From Pseudomonadota bacterium (GTDB lineage Bacteria; Pseudomonadota; Alphaproteobacteria; Rickettsiales; Midichloriaceae), in the NCBI GenBank assembly GCA_018242185.1, contig JAFECK010000003.1:1-64000 (forward strand): 64,000 nt of DNA, in the 5' to 3' direction. This document shows, piece by piece, positions 1-9,407 of this stretch. The position numbers were made by a program, and so were the translations under genes. Below the pieces are notes generated by a model. That model did no database searches and had not been told where the DNA came from. It saw only the letters and a program-made list of their open reading frames with translations. Numbering within the stretch: the first letter of the stretch is position 1; every line of letters begins with the position of its first letter.

Positions 1-134
1 TAGGCCACACCATGACATTTTTTTTACAGTTTATACGACAACCATCAGAATTGCATCATTTCCCAACGGCAATTACTTAATACAAATTTAACTCCGTGCC
101 AGGACCCTGGAATCTTCTGACAACCTCTTACGTT

Positions 135-1436
135 TCAAGCCACTTCATTTTTGTGTTGCTTCAATTTTTGCCGCAAAACCTTAAGCGATGCGCCCAGAAC
201 TGTGGCTGCTTTGTCATAATCGCCGGAACAATAGTTTAGCGCTGTTCGTGCTACCTGTTGCTCAATTCCATCATTTGCTGGCACCCCATCCTGGTAACTT
301 ACCCCTAGGTTATTTTCAGATAGCAACATAATGCTACCTGCAGAAATTTGATCGCTGGACTCCAGTAAAACGGCTCGGTGAATGGTATTTTCTAACTCCC
401 GCACATTGCCCGGCCAGCTATACGTTTTGAGCTTATCTAAAGCTTCTTGGGTCAAGGGCGTGCGCGCTATACCGTTGAGCTCAGAGTATTTAGCAACAAA
501 ATATTTAGCTAGCTCTTCTATATCCTCACTTCTCTCACGTAGAGATGGCAGCTGTATATTTATTACATTCAACCTATAATATAGATCCGCGCGAAATCGA
601 TCCTGACGCACTTCTTCTTGCAGGTTGCGGTTGGAAGTAGCAATGATTCTCACATTAGTCTTAATAGTGTTATTGCCGCCAACTCTAGTAATCTCCTTTT
701 CTTGTAGTGCTCGTAATAACTTAGCTTGCAATGTTATAGGCATCTCACTGATCTCATCCAATAACAAAGTACCGCCGTTGGCTTCTTCGAACTTTCCTAT
801 ACGTCTTTCTATAGCACCTGTAAAGGCGCCCTTTTCATGGCCAAACATTTCTGATTCCATTAAATTCTCAGGTATAGCAGCGCAATTTAAGGCGATCCAA
901 GTATTGGTGCGACGTTTACTCTTTTTATGGATCATGCGGGAGATCCCTTCTTTGCCTGTACCTGATTCACCTGTAATCAGAACGTTAGCATCAGATTCCG
1001 CAATTTTACTTGCCATACTATACGCTTTAACAAATGCTTCCGAGACGCCGATCATCTCGGACTGGCTATTATCATTACATATAGTCTCAAAAATTGCAGC
1101 AATTACTTCTTCTTCGGGCGGCAGACTTATATATTCCTTTGCTCCAGCTTTAATCGCTGCTACAGCTTTTTCTTTATCAGCCTCTAACCCGCAAGCCACT
1201 ACTGGTATCGCTATATGTTCAGCTTCTAAGTTTTGGATGAAGCTCGCGATATCTTGGCTAATCTCAGCCATAATAAGGTCGGCCCCCTTGCCACCGCGCA
1301 ACGTTTGCATGGCTGACTTAATATCCGCAACATGTGTCACTTTAGCGCCGCGCTTAGAGGCTATCTTACTAGCCTCTAGTAATTGGTTGTTGATATTTCC
1401 CAATATCAACAACCGAAACATTCCGTTATTCCCCAT
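135..1436 (-). CDS. flbD: FlbD-type sigma-54-dependent flagellar regulator
   Basis: Transcription activator of the NtrC class that in Caulobacter switches on late flagellar genes with sigma-54. The order is a receiver-like domain (about residues 6-125), an AAA+ domain with Walker A GESGTGKE, the sigma-54 contact motif GAFTGA and Walker B GGTLLLDEI, and a Fis-type helix-turn-helix at the end (KAATVLGASLKVLRQKL). The receiver reads FRLLILGNINNQLLEASK and has the alphaproteobacterial FlbD style rather than the NtrC style. The position of the usual phospho-acceptor Asp appears to be Glu (DLIMAEIS), so control is probably not by ordinary phosphorylation. The start is placed at the ATG behind GGGAGGGTGATA; a longer frame reaching 1478 lacks a good ribosome site. 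FlbD usually sits in a flagellar operon, but no flagellar gene adjoins it here. Confidence 0.9.
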   Translation of the reverse strand: MGNNGMFRLLILGNINNQLLEASKIASKRGAKVTHVADIKSAMQTLRGGKGADLIMAEISQDIASFIQNLEAEHIAIPVVACGLEADKEKAVAAIKAGAKEYISLPPEEEVIAAIFETICNDNSQSEMIGVSEAFVKAYSMASKIAESDANVLITGESGTGKEGISRMIHKKSKRRTNTWIALNCAAIPENLMESEMFGHEKGAFTGAIERRIGKFEEANGGTLLLDEISEMPITLQAKLLRALQEKEITRVGGNNTIKTNVRIIATSNRNLQEEVRQDRFRADLYYRLNVINIQLPSLRERSEDIEELAKYFVAKYSELNGIARTPLTQEALDKLKTYSWPGNVRELENTIHRAVLLESSDQISAGSIMLLSENNLGVSYQDGVPANDGIEQQVARTALNYCSGDYDKAATVLGASLKVLRQKLKQHKNEVA

Positions 1437-1839
1437 TATCACCCTCCCGGTGTACATAGAATATATAAAGTGCTGCATTGAAATCGCTTCTTGCCATCAC
1501 TTGTCATTAATGCAGGCCATTAGAATGATAGTGTAAAAGTTATCGAGCTATGTCAACCTCGGATTAAAATATTTATTATTATTTAAACTACCTAAAGTAA
1601 ACCATGGGTAATTGGTATGCATTTAATGATTTAACACCCAAGTGGGTCCCATTATACAACGCCCCACATGGGGCGTGCCGCAGAGTATAAATATTAATTT
1701 ATTAATGCGATTATATTATAAATATAACAGATTACGAAACGAATAAATTGCTTGATGCATATATTATTTATTGTTATACTGGTGCCGTTCCTGTTCGGGT
1801 TGAGCGCAGGCTTTTTAGTTATTCTTTTTGGAGGCAGCA
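1437..1839. other. intergenic region with divergent promoters and two small hairpins
   Basis: This AT-rich stretch of about 400 bases separates divergent genes. It holds two short inverted repeats, at 1636-1647 (arms ACCCA/TGGGT) and 1659-1676 (arms ACGCCCC/GGGGCGT, loop ACAT). Neither is followed by a T run, so they are not ordinary terminators. A promoter for the rightward gene lies at its right end. No RNA gene or coding frame could be supported. Confidence 0.5.
1752..1780 (+). promoter_or_regulatory. sigma-70-like promoter for the poly-Q membrane protein gene
   Basis: TTGATG and TATACT are separated by 17 bases and lie 60 bases before the start codon of the downstream gene. Both boxes match the consensus well, but the assignment is by eye only. 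Confidence 0.55.
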
Positions 1840-3444
1840 ATGCAAAATAGCGTATTAACAAATGTACAAGAGTATTCTTTTTGGACCAATGTATTTTCCT
1901 GGTATTGGACATCAAACGCTGACCTAGCCTCGAGTCTGGCGCTCCGAGCTTCTGGCGTGCTCACTCCACCTTCTGATCCTGAGCAACCGAACAACCAGAA
2001 AAAGGCCGCTAAAGGCGCTGCTCGTCCGATCCACAGAGTAAGAGATCTTGAGCGCGCCATGAGTGATGAAGCCTTAAGCCCTTGGATGACGGCTATAGAT
2101 GCAGCTTGTGCTAAGTTTGCAGAATTAGGGGCCCAAGCTGCGCAATTACCTCCTCCTCAACAAACACCTCAAGCGCCGAAGAAAAAGACCGCGGCAGAAG
2201 AGCTGAAGTTGTTAAGAAAATTCCTGGTTTATATTACGAGAGAAAACTATGATAACGTAACCCAAGAGTTGGAAGCGCTTATAATGGGGCTAGATAAGGA
2301 TAGTCCTACAGCAGAGAATGCATATCTCGCACAACCTCCTTATATAGCTTTAGTGGAGCTTTATAAGGGAATGAGAGCGCCAAAGTTACCGGATGGGCCA
2401 CAGCAACAACCGCAGCAGCAACAGCAACAACAACCGCAGCAGCAACAACAGCAACAACCGCAGCAGCAACAGCAACAACCGCAGCAGCAACAGCAACAAC
2501 AACCGCAGCAGCAACAACAGCAACAACCGCAGCAGCAACAACAGCAACCAGGCGTTGCAGTGCCAGAGCAAAAGAAGATGGAGCTTATCAAGGGTTATCT
2601 TGAGTATGCTATGCATAACTATAGAATTAAGCATATGCTGGGTGGTAGCAGTTCAGGCAATATAGGTATTGCAGCTACGTTGCTAACATGGGGCTTTGCC
2701 ACAGTTGGATTAATTGTATGCGTCAGACCAGCTGCAGAGATCACTTTTAGCAGCTTAAGCAGCGGTACAGCAATAGGGCAAGCTATAACACCTACAACTG
2801 AAGGCCTTGGCACAGCAGTAGGTATGAGTGCGCTAATGATAGTGGGAAGTATTTTCGTTGCTTGGCTAATTGATAAAGTGTTTAGAAGGATCGATGTAAC
2901 ACGGCAGAAACCTCAAGTATCACCGTCATCTACCTACTGCATACCAACAGTAGCAGGCATTGGCGGCATGGCAGGCCTATGGCTCACTAGCAGCTATATC
3001 ACAACCGAGCCTATGTTCACCATCTTAGGCGGCGCGGTTGGCGGCATGGCGTTAGGCCTGTTCGCTGGTTTTTATGCAGTAAGCGTAGCGCATAAATATA
3101 ATACAGTGGACAAAATCGAAAAAATCGTGTTGAACAGAGGGACATATGAGGCCCAAGACCGAGCAGCTTGGCATACATGGCAGCCACGTGATACTATCAG
3201 ATTGCTTATCAGCACAATAGGCGGTGGTTTGATGGGCGCTGGCGTTGCTCACTTGGCACCTCTAACAACCACAGTATTATTAGAGGCAACGGGACTACAA
3301 ATCAGCTTGCAATATCAGCCGATAATCACTTTTGGTATCTCTTGTGGTGGCGCGATGCTAGCTGGTGAAGTGGTAGGGCTTGTCTTTGCCATGATAGATG
3401 CATTTGCAACCCGGGATTCTGGGAGAAGGGTAGAGAGGCTATAA
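1840..3444 (+). CDS. poly-Q/PQ-repeat protein with C-terminal membrane segments, function unknown
   Basis: I do not recognise a family. The 534-residue protein has a mixed N-terminal region (1-185) with a Pro/Gln-rich piece, a tract of proline-punctuated poly-glutamine at about residues 188-237, then several hydrophobic segments (about 268-290, 318-340, 370-385, 395-420, 465-485, 500-525), so the C-terminal half is probably in a membrane. No signal peptide is visible. The start is the ATG preceded by GGAGG at 1830-1834; an in-frame TTG at 1828 is less likely. It is a single gene with its own promoter, followed by tRNA-Cys. The general plan (soluble N-terminus, membrane C-terminus) recurs in genes at 30213 and 56022. 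Export to the host is possible but not shown. Confidence 0.75.
   Translation: MQNSVLTNVQEYSFWTNVFSWYWTSNADLASSLALRASGVLTPPSDPEQPNNQKKAAKGAARPIHRVRDLERAMSDEALSPWMTAIDAACAKFAELGAQAAQLPPPQQTPQAPKKKTAAEELKLLRKFLVYITRENYDNVTQELEALIMGLDKDSPTAENAYLAQPPYIALVELYKGMRAPKLPDGPQQQPQQQQQQQPQQQQQQQPQQQQQQPQQQQQQQPQQQQQQQPQQQQQQPGVAVPEQKKMELIKGYLEYAMHNYRIKHMLGGSSSGNIGIAATLLTWGFATVGLIVCVRPAAEITFSSLSSGTAIGQAITPTTEGLGTAVGMSALMIVGSIFVAWLIDKVFRRIDVTRQKPQVSPSSTYCIPTVAGIGGMAGLWLTSSYITTEPMFTILGGAVGGMALGLFAGFYAVSVAHKYNTVDKIEKIVLNRGTYEAQDRAAWHTWQPRDTIRLLISTIGGGLMGAGVAHLAPLTTTVLLEATGLQISLQYQPIITFGISCGGAMLAGEVVGLVFAMIDAFATRDSGRRVERL
2410..2547 (+). repeat. coding CAG/CAA repeat built of two 69-base higher-order units
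   Basis: Units of CCG followed by six or seven CAG/CAA codons encode P-Q(7), P-Q(7), P-Q(6), and this three-unit block occurs twice: 2410-2478 and 2479-2547. The first two units of each block have the same pattern of CAG and CAA codons. This points to duplication of the whole 69-base block after the units had diverged, not to slippage of single codons. Confidence 0.9.
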
Positions 3445-3545
3445 GTAATACTGCAAGTCCTAATAATAAGCGCTTGACTATAACCTGGATTTACAGTATT
3501 TCTCTACATTACCTCTACGGTTAGGCATGCCGGGTGGTATAAAGT

Positions 3546-3620
3546 GGCCGAGTAGCAAAGTGGTAATGCTGCGGATTGCAAATCCGCCATTCGTCGGTTC
3601 GATTCCGGCCTCGGCCTCCA
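3546..3620 (+). tRNA. tRNA-Cys (GCA)
   Basis: The acceptor arms GGCCGAG and CTCGGCC pair fully. The anticodon arm GGATT-GCA-AATCC gives GCA, the T loop is GGTTCGATTCC, the discriminator base is T as expected for tRNA-Cys, and CCA is encoded. The gene is 75 bases long. Confidence 0.95.
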
Positions 3621-3645
3621 ATTTATTAATATTGGCGAGGGAGTT

Positions 3646-4713
3646 GTGAGCAGTGTCCTAAACAGCTGTCGATATAAGCTTTGCGTATTAGCCGCGATCC
3701 TGCTTGCTAACTTGCTTCTTCTAGCATCTTCCAGCTTTGCATTTACTTACTCATTTAGAGAGCCGCTGGTAGACGCTGCTCATAGGGGTGATAATGAGCA
3801 AGTATTAGAACTACTTGCACGGGGCGTGCCTGTGGATAATCGCGGCAAGCTTGGTGCGACTGCGTTGATGCAAGCAGCTTATCATAACAACACCAGGCTC
3901 ATAGAAGTGTTGTTGGCTCGTGGCGCTAACCCTGACGCGCAAGACATTGGCGGCGCGACTGCGCTACACATTGCGGTTCGACAAGGGCATACAGAAGCAG
4001 TCCGGCTACTATTAGACGCCGCAGCAAACCCAAACTTACAGGATTTTAGCGGTATGACCCCTATTGACTACTCAATCAACTTACATCGCACTGAAGAGGC
4101 TTATATGCTGCGCTATACAGCGAAGGTGGAGAAATCTCAGCCAGCCCCAACTGAAACGGAGGCCACGCAACCCCCTCCTCATAACAGCATCAAGTATATA
4201 GGCGATAATATGCCGTGGCTAGATAACGACAGCGCTGTGCCGAACACCCCTGCAGCACAACATAAAGAACAGCTTAAAGAGCTGCATAGCCAGGCCACAC
4301 ATATCGCAGCCGCACCAATAAGCGAAGTGCAGAGCGAAAAGATTTCAGCGCCGCCGGCTGAGAAGCAGTATGAAGAACATAAAAGCAAACATAAAATCAA
4401 GGTGCATGAAGCCATCAAATTACCGGATAATTATGACAGCAACAAATCACAGTCCAACTTCCGTAAAAAACTAAAAGAGTTGCCAATGCTGCGGGCTGAA
4501 ATTTCCGGTGGCACACAGAAGGAGAGCATAACTTACGGATATATGCTCAGTACTCGTTACCCTAACAAGCGCTTTCATAACTTGATGACCGGCAAAGGAG
4601 CACGGATTTATGTGACACCATTTGCCAACAGCATGGAAGCAGAAAGTTGGTGTAACACTGTCCGTGACTTCACCAAAAAATGGCGCTGCAAAGTAGCGTT
4701 ACCGGATCAATAG
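3646..4713 (+). CDS. ankyrin-repeat protein with signal anchor and SPOR-like C-terminus
   Basis: The 355-residue protein starts with a hydrophobic signal or anchor (about 10-32). About three ankyrin repeats follow at 38-140 (GATALMQAAYHNNTRLIEVL, GATALHIAVRQGHTEAVRLL), then a charged, Pro-rich linker (150-275). The end (about 285-352) resembles a SPOR peptidoglycan-binding domain (ARIYVTPFANSMEAESWC). The start is GTG, supported by GAGGGAG just upstream. Ankyrin repeats bind proteins; with a signal and a SPOR-like end, the protein probably sits in the periplasm near the cell wall. This differs from the cytoplasmic or secreted ankyrin effectors usual in Rickettsiales. folB begins 4 bases after its stop. 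Confidence 0.75.
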   Translation: MSSVLNSCRYKLCVLAAILLANLLLLASSSFAFTYSFREPLVDAAHRGDNEQVLELLARGVPVDNRGKLGATALMQAAYHNNTRLIEVLLARGANPDAQDIGGATALHIAVRQGHTEAVRLLLDAAANPNLQDFSGMTPIDYSINLHRTEEAYMLRYTAKVEKSQPAPTETEATQPPPHNSIKYIGDNMPWLDNDSAVPNTPAAQHKEQLKELHSQATHIAAAPISEVQSEKISAPPAEKQYEEHKSKHKIKVHEAIKLPDNYDSNKSQSNFRKKLKELPMLRAEISGGTQKESITYGYMLSTRYPNKRFHNLMTGKGARIYVTPFANSMEAESWCNTVRDFTKKWRCKVALPDQ

Positions 4714-4717
4714 CAAT

Positions 4718-5101
4718 ATGCCAAGATGTACTATAAAATTGCAGGATTTAAAGATGTGGGTGCGATTGGGTTGCACTCCTGAAGAACGTGCTTATGTGCA
4801 ACCGATAAGTGTGCAGATTACTTTACATATGCAGAACACTCCACCAGGGTGCAATTCAGACTTGCTGGAAGAAACATATTGCTACCAAGCGATGATTGAG
4901 CGCGTGGAGCTGGCCCTAAAGGACAGGCAATTTAATCTGGTTGAACACCTTGGCATGACGATTTGGGAATGGGTGCGTCTTTATATAGACGAGGCTGCAA
5001 TAGATGATTGCGGCGCGGCTTTGGAAGTGAGCGTCACTAAACTAAATCCGCCTATACCCAACCTAAACGGTGGGGTTACCTTCACTTATAAAGACCTGTG
5101 A
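4718..5101 (+). CDS. folB: dihydroneopterin aldolase family protein (FolB-like)
   Basis: The protein is 127 residues, the usual FolB length. FolB cleaves 7,8-dihydroneopterin to 6-hydroxymethyl-dihydropterin and glycolaldehyde in folate synthesis. The family pattern is visible: an N-terminal DLKMWVRLGCTPEERAYVQP segment, a hydrophobic strand, and LVEHLGMTIWEW corresponding to the LVExLA helix. The C-terminal VSVTKLNPPIP fits the K-P motif. It follows the ankyrin gene closely, so the two are probably co-transcribed. No other folate gene is in the window. The sequence is divergent, so the exact substrate (for example an epimerase-like variant) is not certain. Confidence 0.8.
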   Translation: MPRCTIKLQDLKMWVRLGCTPEERAYVQPISVQITLHMQNTPPGCNSDLLEETYCYQAMIERVELALKDRQFNLVEHLGMTIWEWVRLYIDEAAIDDCGAALEVSVTKLNPPIPNLNGGVTFTYKDL

Positions 5102-5109
5102 GTATACGA

Positions 5110-5937
5110 TTACTTAACCCCCAAGGTTTCATATAGATCTATGTCATTGTTAACCAAGAAGCTATCGATTTTTAAAAACCTGCTTATCACCTCGTATTTA
5201 GGCATATCTCCGTCTATTTGACCATACCACATCGCCCACTTTGCCTGAATGCTACTATTAGCCTGAGGCGCCATAACGGAAAACATATACATCTTGCCTG
5301 CCAAAGTGCGCATGACATAGGTAGCGCCAGAATAATCAATTGGGAAATCTTTCATCTCGTGATCCCTCAAATTTGGGTATTTGTTACGTGTCATATCATA
5401 TACCTCGTAACCCGCTATTTTTTCTGGCTTTTTATACTTTTGATGCAAGGTTAACAACCTGCCACCTGCATCTAGATAATCTATAATAGCTAGATATCGC
5501 TGACGCACGCTGTTTATATATTGGTCATCACTCAAGGCTGGAGCTATTATTACGCCCGGCGGTATATCACCACCACCAATTCGTAGTGGTGTAGGGATGT
5601 GCAGAGTATGAATCACTTCAACGCTGTCATCCAGCTTTTGGTTCTTCAGCAGTGCGGTAATAGTTTGTTCCAGCGCTAGCTGGATAGCCGCATATTGGCG
5701 GCGATTAACTATTTGCTCTTGTTCTGTTGTATCTAAATAACCAGTTTCAACAAGCTTTTTCCAGGTTTCCACGCATCCAGTACAGCTCCTAACAAGGCGG
5801 TCGTGCACTTCATTCTGCAATTCTGCATCAGCTGCGCCCACTGGGTGTTGTGCCTTACTGGCTGCTAAGCTAGTAGAGCCTGCGGCAAGCACTGCAAGTG
5901 CAGCGATTACTAAAGTTTTAAGCAGCTTTTTTACCAT
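5110..5937 (-). CDS. exported protein of unknown function
   Basis: The 275-residue protein has a clear signal peptide ([20 protein letters not shown], cleavage probably after SLAASKA or nearby), so it is periplasmic or outer-membrane associated. The mature part holds a CTGC motif ([11 protein letters not shown]) that could be a disulfide or metal site; no c-type haem CXXCH is present. The rest is mixed alpha/beta with no motif I recognise. The start is supported by GGAG 9 bases upstream. It overlaps the 3' end of ispG by 20 bases, so the two are translationally linked, but ispG gives no clue to its role. Confidence 0.7.
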   Translation of the reverse strand: MVKKLLKTLVIAALAVLAAGSTSLAASKAQHPVGAADAELQNEVHDRLVRSCTGCVETWKKLVETGYLDTTEQEQIVNRRQYAAIQLALEQTITALLKNQKLDDSVEVIHTLHIPTPLRIGGGDIPPGVIIAPALSDDQYINSVRQRYLAIIDYLDAGGRLLTLHQKYKKPEKIAGYEVYDMTRNKYPNLRDHEMKDFPIDYSGATYVMRTLAGKMYMFSVMAPQANSSIQAKWAMWYGQIDGDMPKYEVISRFLKIDSFLVNNDIDLYETLGVK

Positions 5938-7156
5938 ATCTACGCTCCACGTAATTTAATAATATAGCCTTAAATTGTGGCACTATATCCTGTCCTCTTA
6001 AGGTGTGCGTCTTTATTCCATCAATGAACACGGGGGCCACCGGCTCTTCTCCCGTGCCCGGCAAGCTTATGCCTATATCAGAGTGCTTGCTCTCCCCAGG
6101 ACCATTAACAATACACCCCATAACTGCTACGTTCATAGATTCTACGCCTGTGTATACCTCTTTCCAGATAGGCATTTGCTCGGCAATATAACTCTGGATC
6201 TGCTCAGCCATCTCTTGGAAGAAAGTGCTGGTGGTACGGCCACAGCCTGGACAAGCGCTAACTTGTGGGGTGAACGAGCGAATCCCCATAGATTGCAGGA
6301 TCTGCTGGCAGACTATTACCTCCTGCTCCCTAGGTGCCCCTGGTGCTGGAGTCAGAGAGCACCTTATGGTATCTCCTATACCTTCCTGCAGCAATATGGC
6401 AAGTGCAGCAGTGCTAGCCACAATACCACGAGATCCAGGACCAGCCTCCGTTAATCCTAGATGCAGCGCATAATTGCAACGTTTATCAAGCTCTGTGTAA
6501 ACAGCTACCAAATCTTGAACGCGGCTAACTTTAGTAGACAGAACAATGCGATCATGCGCAAGACCTATATCCTCAGCCGCTTTAGCGCTTTCTATAGTTG
6601 AAACTATAAGCGCTTCACGCATTATATAATCAGCAGGGTAAGGCTCAGCTCTAGAAGCATTATCATCCATCAAACGAGCCAAAACTCCCTGATCTAAGCT
6701 GCCCCAATTTACTCCTATCCGCACAGGCTTATTGTGTTTAATCGCACACTGCACCATACTCTCAAACTGCGGATCGCGTTTTTTACCAAAGCCCACGTTG
6801 CCTGGGTTTATACGATATTTCGCTAAATTTTCTGCACAACCTGTGTGATCTTGCAGTAATCTATGTCCATTATAGTGGAAGCAACCGACAAGCGGCACGT
6901 CTACCCCCATTATCTGCATAACACGTTCCCTGATTTTAGGCACTGCTTTGGCTGCATCATCATTGTTCACAGTTATACGAACGATCTCTGAGCCGGCTTT
7001 GGCAAGGGTGACTACCTGTTGCGCTGTAGATTCGGCATCCGCTGTGTCAGTGTTAGTCATAGACTGCACCATAACTGGTGTATGACCACCCATAAACACA
7101 TTACCAATTTGAACTACAGGCGTTTTTCTCGCTTTAATTTGCCGAATTGCAACCAT
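5918..7156 (-). CDS. ispG: 4-hydroxy-3-methylbut-2-enyl-diphosphate synthase (IspG/GcpE)
   Basis: Converts methylerythritol cyclodiphosphate to HMBPP in the MEP isoprenoid pathway, using a 4Fe-4S cluster. The TIM-barrel part starts with [23 protein letters not shown]. The cluster cysteines are in SACPGCGRT and [18 protein letters not shown], and the ending is of the normal bacterial type. The length of 412 residues is usual for the family. The start ATG follows GGAGTTATT. Presence of the MEP pathway separates this organism from Rickettsia proper and agrees with Anaplasmataceae-like or free-living relatives. Confidence 0.97.
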   Translation of the reverse strand: MVAIRQIKARKTPVVQIGNVFMGGHTPVMVQSMTNTDTADAESTAQQVVTLAKAGSEIVRITVNNDDAAKAVPKIRERVMQIMGVDVPLVGCFHYNGHRLLQDHTGCAENLAKYRINPGNVGFGKKRDPQFESMVQCAIKHNKPVRIGVNWGSLDQGVLARLMDDNASRAEPYPADYIMREALIVSTIESAKAAEDIGLAHDRIVLSTKVSRVQDLVAVYTELDKRCNYALHLGLTEAGPGSRGIVASTAALAILLQEGIGDTIRCSLTPAPGAPREQEVIVCQQILQSMGIRSFTPQVSACPGCGRTTSTFFQEMAEQIQSYIAEQMPIWKEVYTGVESMNVAVMGCIVNGPGESKHSDIGISLPGTGEEPVAPVFIDGIKTHTLRGQDIVPQFKAILLNYVERRYGKKAA

Positions 7157-7280
7157 AATAACTCCATTAATGTATTACCAAATTTACATATCGGAGTGTA
7201 GCAAATTACACCTGCACTGGCAATAAGAATTGCCCGTTATGCCTTATGAAATTGAGAGTGTTTGCATTATGCGCGCAGCT

Positions 7281-8567
7281 CTAACTCGGCTTATAAATAG
7301 ACATGCCTTTGACCAGATCTATAGCTCTGAGCAGCTGGAAGTCCTTGATCCTAGAGCTCTCTGAGATAGCACTTTGTCTTTTATCCTGCCGGCGGCCTTT
7401 TTCTTCCGGCAAATGCTTGTGCAGAGCTGCTTCAGTCACGGCGTTGGGGTGGCCGACCGGACGCACCTCCGCCTCGTTGACGACAATATCTGGCACTATA
7501 CCTTTCGCCTGTATGGCATGACCTTTCGGTGTATAATATCGCGAGGTAGTGAGTTTAATCGCCGTGTCCTTAGTGATCTGGATCACTTGTTGTATAGAGC
7601 CTTTACCAAAAGTTGGGGTGCCAATAACTACAGCTCTGTTATTATCTTGGAGCGCCCCAGCAACAATTTCAGAAGCAGATGCACTGCCCCCATTAACAAT
7701 AACAACCATAGGTAAGCCACGCAATATATCACTACCACTTGCGTCGTATTTTTGCTCACTATCCTTGCTACGCCCCCTAATACTAACGATTTCGCCTTTA
7801 TCTAAGAAGAGGTTGCTAACCGCAACCGCTTGATCAAATAGACCTCCTGGATTCCAGCGCATATCCAATATTGCGCCGCGCAGTTTATTTAGCCCTGTTT
7901 CGTTTACTATCTTGACTATACCATCTAAGGCTTCTTTTGCCGTGTTCTGATGGAATGCGCTCATGTGTATGTATAACACTTCGTTATCTATCAAGTTTAC
8001 TTTGACAGGCATAATCTTAATGATTTCACGAGCTATCTCCATATCTATGCTTTCGCCCGTACTTTCCCTGTAAATTGTTAGTTTCACTATACTACCGGGA
8101 GCGCCTTTAAGTTTAGCTGCGGCTGCTTGCAGAGTGATGCCTTGGATAATCTCTCCATCAATTGCAGTAATAATATCGCCTACTTTCAGCCCCCTTCTGA
8201 ATGCGGGGCTGCCTTCGTATGGTGATACAATAGTGACATAACCATGTTTCATGGTTATTTCGATACCCAAGCCAGCAAATTCACCTTTTACATTAGACTG
8301 AAGCTCGCCATATTCCCCTGCATCAAAGAAGGTAGAGTGGGGGTCAAGAGAAGTTAACATGCCGGAAATCGCCGCTTCATATAAATCCCTGTCAGACACT
8401 TCTTCAACATAATCTTTTTTTATCACATCGATCACTTGCCTAAAAGCTTCAGGATAATTTATTGCTTTGCTGCTCGTGTTATATAAAGATTGGGCACATG
8501 CACCCCAGTTGGGCAGACTTACAGCCAGGCTAGCAGTGAGCAACACTGAACGGAAAAAGCACATCAT
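7281..8567 (-). CDS. ctpA: C-terminal processing peptidase, S41 family (CtpA)
   Basis: Periplasmic serine protease that trims or degrades proteins from their C-terminus. It has a signal peptide (about 1-26), an N-terminal helical part, a PDZ domain (about 90-175, GLGIEITMKHGYVTIVSPYE, GLKVGDIITAIDG) and the peptidase core. The catalytic Ser is in NGGSASASEIVAGALQD and the catalytic Lys in GTPTFGKGSIQ. The length of 428 residues is typical. The start overlaps the stop of the CDGSH gene (ATGATG), and GGAGG lies 10 bases upstream, so the pair is an operon. Confidence 0.95.
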   Translation of the reverse strand: MMCFFRSVLLTASLAVSLPNWGACAQSLYNTSSKAINYPEAFRQVIDVIKKDYVEEVSDRDLYEAAISGMLTSLDPHSTFFDAGEYGELQSNVKGEFAGLGIEITMKHGYVTIVSPYEGSPAFRRGLKVGDIITAIDGEIIQGITLQAAAAKLKGAPGSIVKLTIYRESTGESIDMEIAREIIKIMPVKVNLIDNEVLYIHMSAFHQNTAKEALDGIVKIVNETGLNKLRGAILDMRWNPGGLFDQAVAVSNLFLDKGEIVSIRGRSKDSEQKYDASGSDILRGLPMVVIVNGGSASASEIVAGALQDNNRAVVIGTPTFGKGSIQQVIQITKDTAIKLTTSRYYTPKGHAIQAKGIVPDIVVNEAEVRPVGHPNAVTEAALHKHLPEEKGRRQDKRQSAISESSRIKDFQLLRAIDLVKGMSIYKPS

Positions 8568-8869
8568 TTATTAGACGCCTCCAAGGTCTTATGAGAACCA
8601 TCACAAAACGGTTTGTTATGCGAATGCTTACAACCACAAAAACTTACTATCCTTTCTTCTGTGGCATGATATTCAATTGGAGAAAAGCCAGTACCAATGT
8701 GCGAATTATCACAAAAGGGCTGAGTATCGCTTCTACCACAAGTACACCATAGTAGAATGTCTCCAGGCTTCACCTGAACTTTTATGGAGTGCGGTACTGC
8801 TATTTTAGGTTCTTCCATAGACATATCTTGTTCTTGAGTATATAGTACGTTACAATGCTGCTGCATCAT
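8564..8869 (-). CDS. CDGSH iron-sulfur domain protein (tandem)
   Basis: Small protein (101 residues or fewer) with two CDGSH motifs: CTCGRSDTQPFCDNSH and CGCKHSHNKPFCDGSH. Each supplies three Cys and one His for a 2Fe-2S cluster; the first has DNSH in place of DGSH but keeps the ligands. Proteins of this kind are thought to transfer electrons or clusters. The start is unclear: the first ATG has AGGAG 13 bases upstream, and internal Met16 or Met18 would suit the domain edge better. It is the first gene of an operon with ctpA, overlapping it by four bases. Confidence 0.85.
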   Translation of the reverse strand: MMQQHCNVLYTQEQDMSMEEPKIAVPHSIKVQVKPGDILLWCTCGRSDTQPFCDNSHIGTGFSPIEYHATEERIVSFCGCKHSHNKPFCDGSHKTLEASNK

Positions 8870-8932
8870 AAACGAGTATACACTCCTAGTAAACGGGAAT
8901 ATGGAATTTTTTTAAATCATGGATAAGGAACT

Positions 8933-9406
8933 GTGGCAATAGTAGCAAAAGAAACCGAGCAATTAGTCACGATATATTGTGATGGGGCGTGTAAGGGGAA
9001 CCCTGGTCCTGGGGGCTGGGGCGCAGTACTCATGTATAATGAACATCAAAAAGATATATACGGATATGAACCAATGACTACTAATAACCGTATGGAGCTC
9101 ACTGCTGCAATAAAGGCGCTTGCTGTTATAAAAAAGGCAATTAGGATACGAATATACACGGATAGCAGCTACTTACGTGATGGTATCACTAAATGGTCGA
9201 AAAACTGGATCAAAACTGGCTGGAAGCAGGGTAAGATAAAAAATCAGGATTTGTGGCAAGAGTTGCTGACGTTGACAGAAGGTAAGGAAATAGAATGGCA
9301 TTGGGTAAAAGGACATTCTGGTAATCGTTGGAATGATTATGCCGATGCGTTAGCCAATAAAGCTATAGAAACAAGTAAATCAAGCATAAGCAACAAGGAG
9401 TTTTAA
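8933..9406 (+). CDS. rnhA: ribonuclease HI
   Basis: Cuts the RNA strand of RNA-DNA hybrids (157 residues, normal length). The metal-binding acidic residues are visible: Asp in IYCDGACKGNPGPGGWG, Glu in NNRMELTAA, Asp in IYTDSSYLRDGI, and the C-terminal Asp in WNDYADALANKA. The start is GTG with AAGGAA directly before it. The next gene, glpX, begins one base after the stop, so the two are co-transcribed. Confidence 0.97.
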   Translation: MAIVAKETEQLVTIYCDGACKGNPGPGGWGAVLMYNEHQKDIYGYEPMTTNNRMELTAAIKALAVIKKAIRIRIYTDSSYLRDGITKWSKNWIKTGWKQGKIKNQDLWQELLTLTEGKEIEWHWVKGHSGNRWNDYADALANKAIETSKSSISNKEF

Positions 9407-9407
9407 T

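Noticed and set aside
625..1536. Long plus-strand open frame (303 codons) opposite flbD
   Set aside because: It is antisense to a clear FlbD with conserved motifs and has no ribosome site or recognisable product.
2361..2634. Minus-strand frames with poly-Cys or poly-Leu
   Set aside because: They are translations of the CAG/CAA repeat on the other strand.
6005..6473. Plus-strand frames opposite ispG
   Set aside because: ispG is certain from its Fe-S cysteines and normal length; the antisense frames show no domain.
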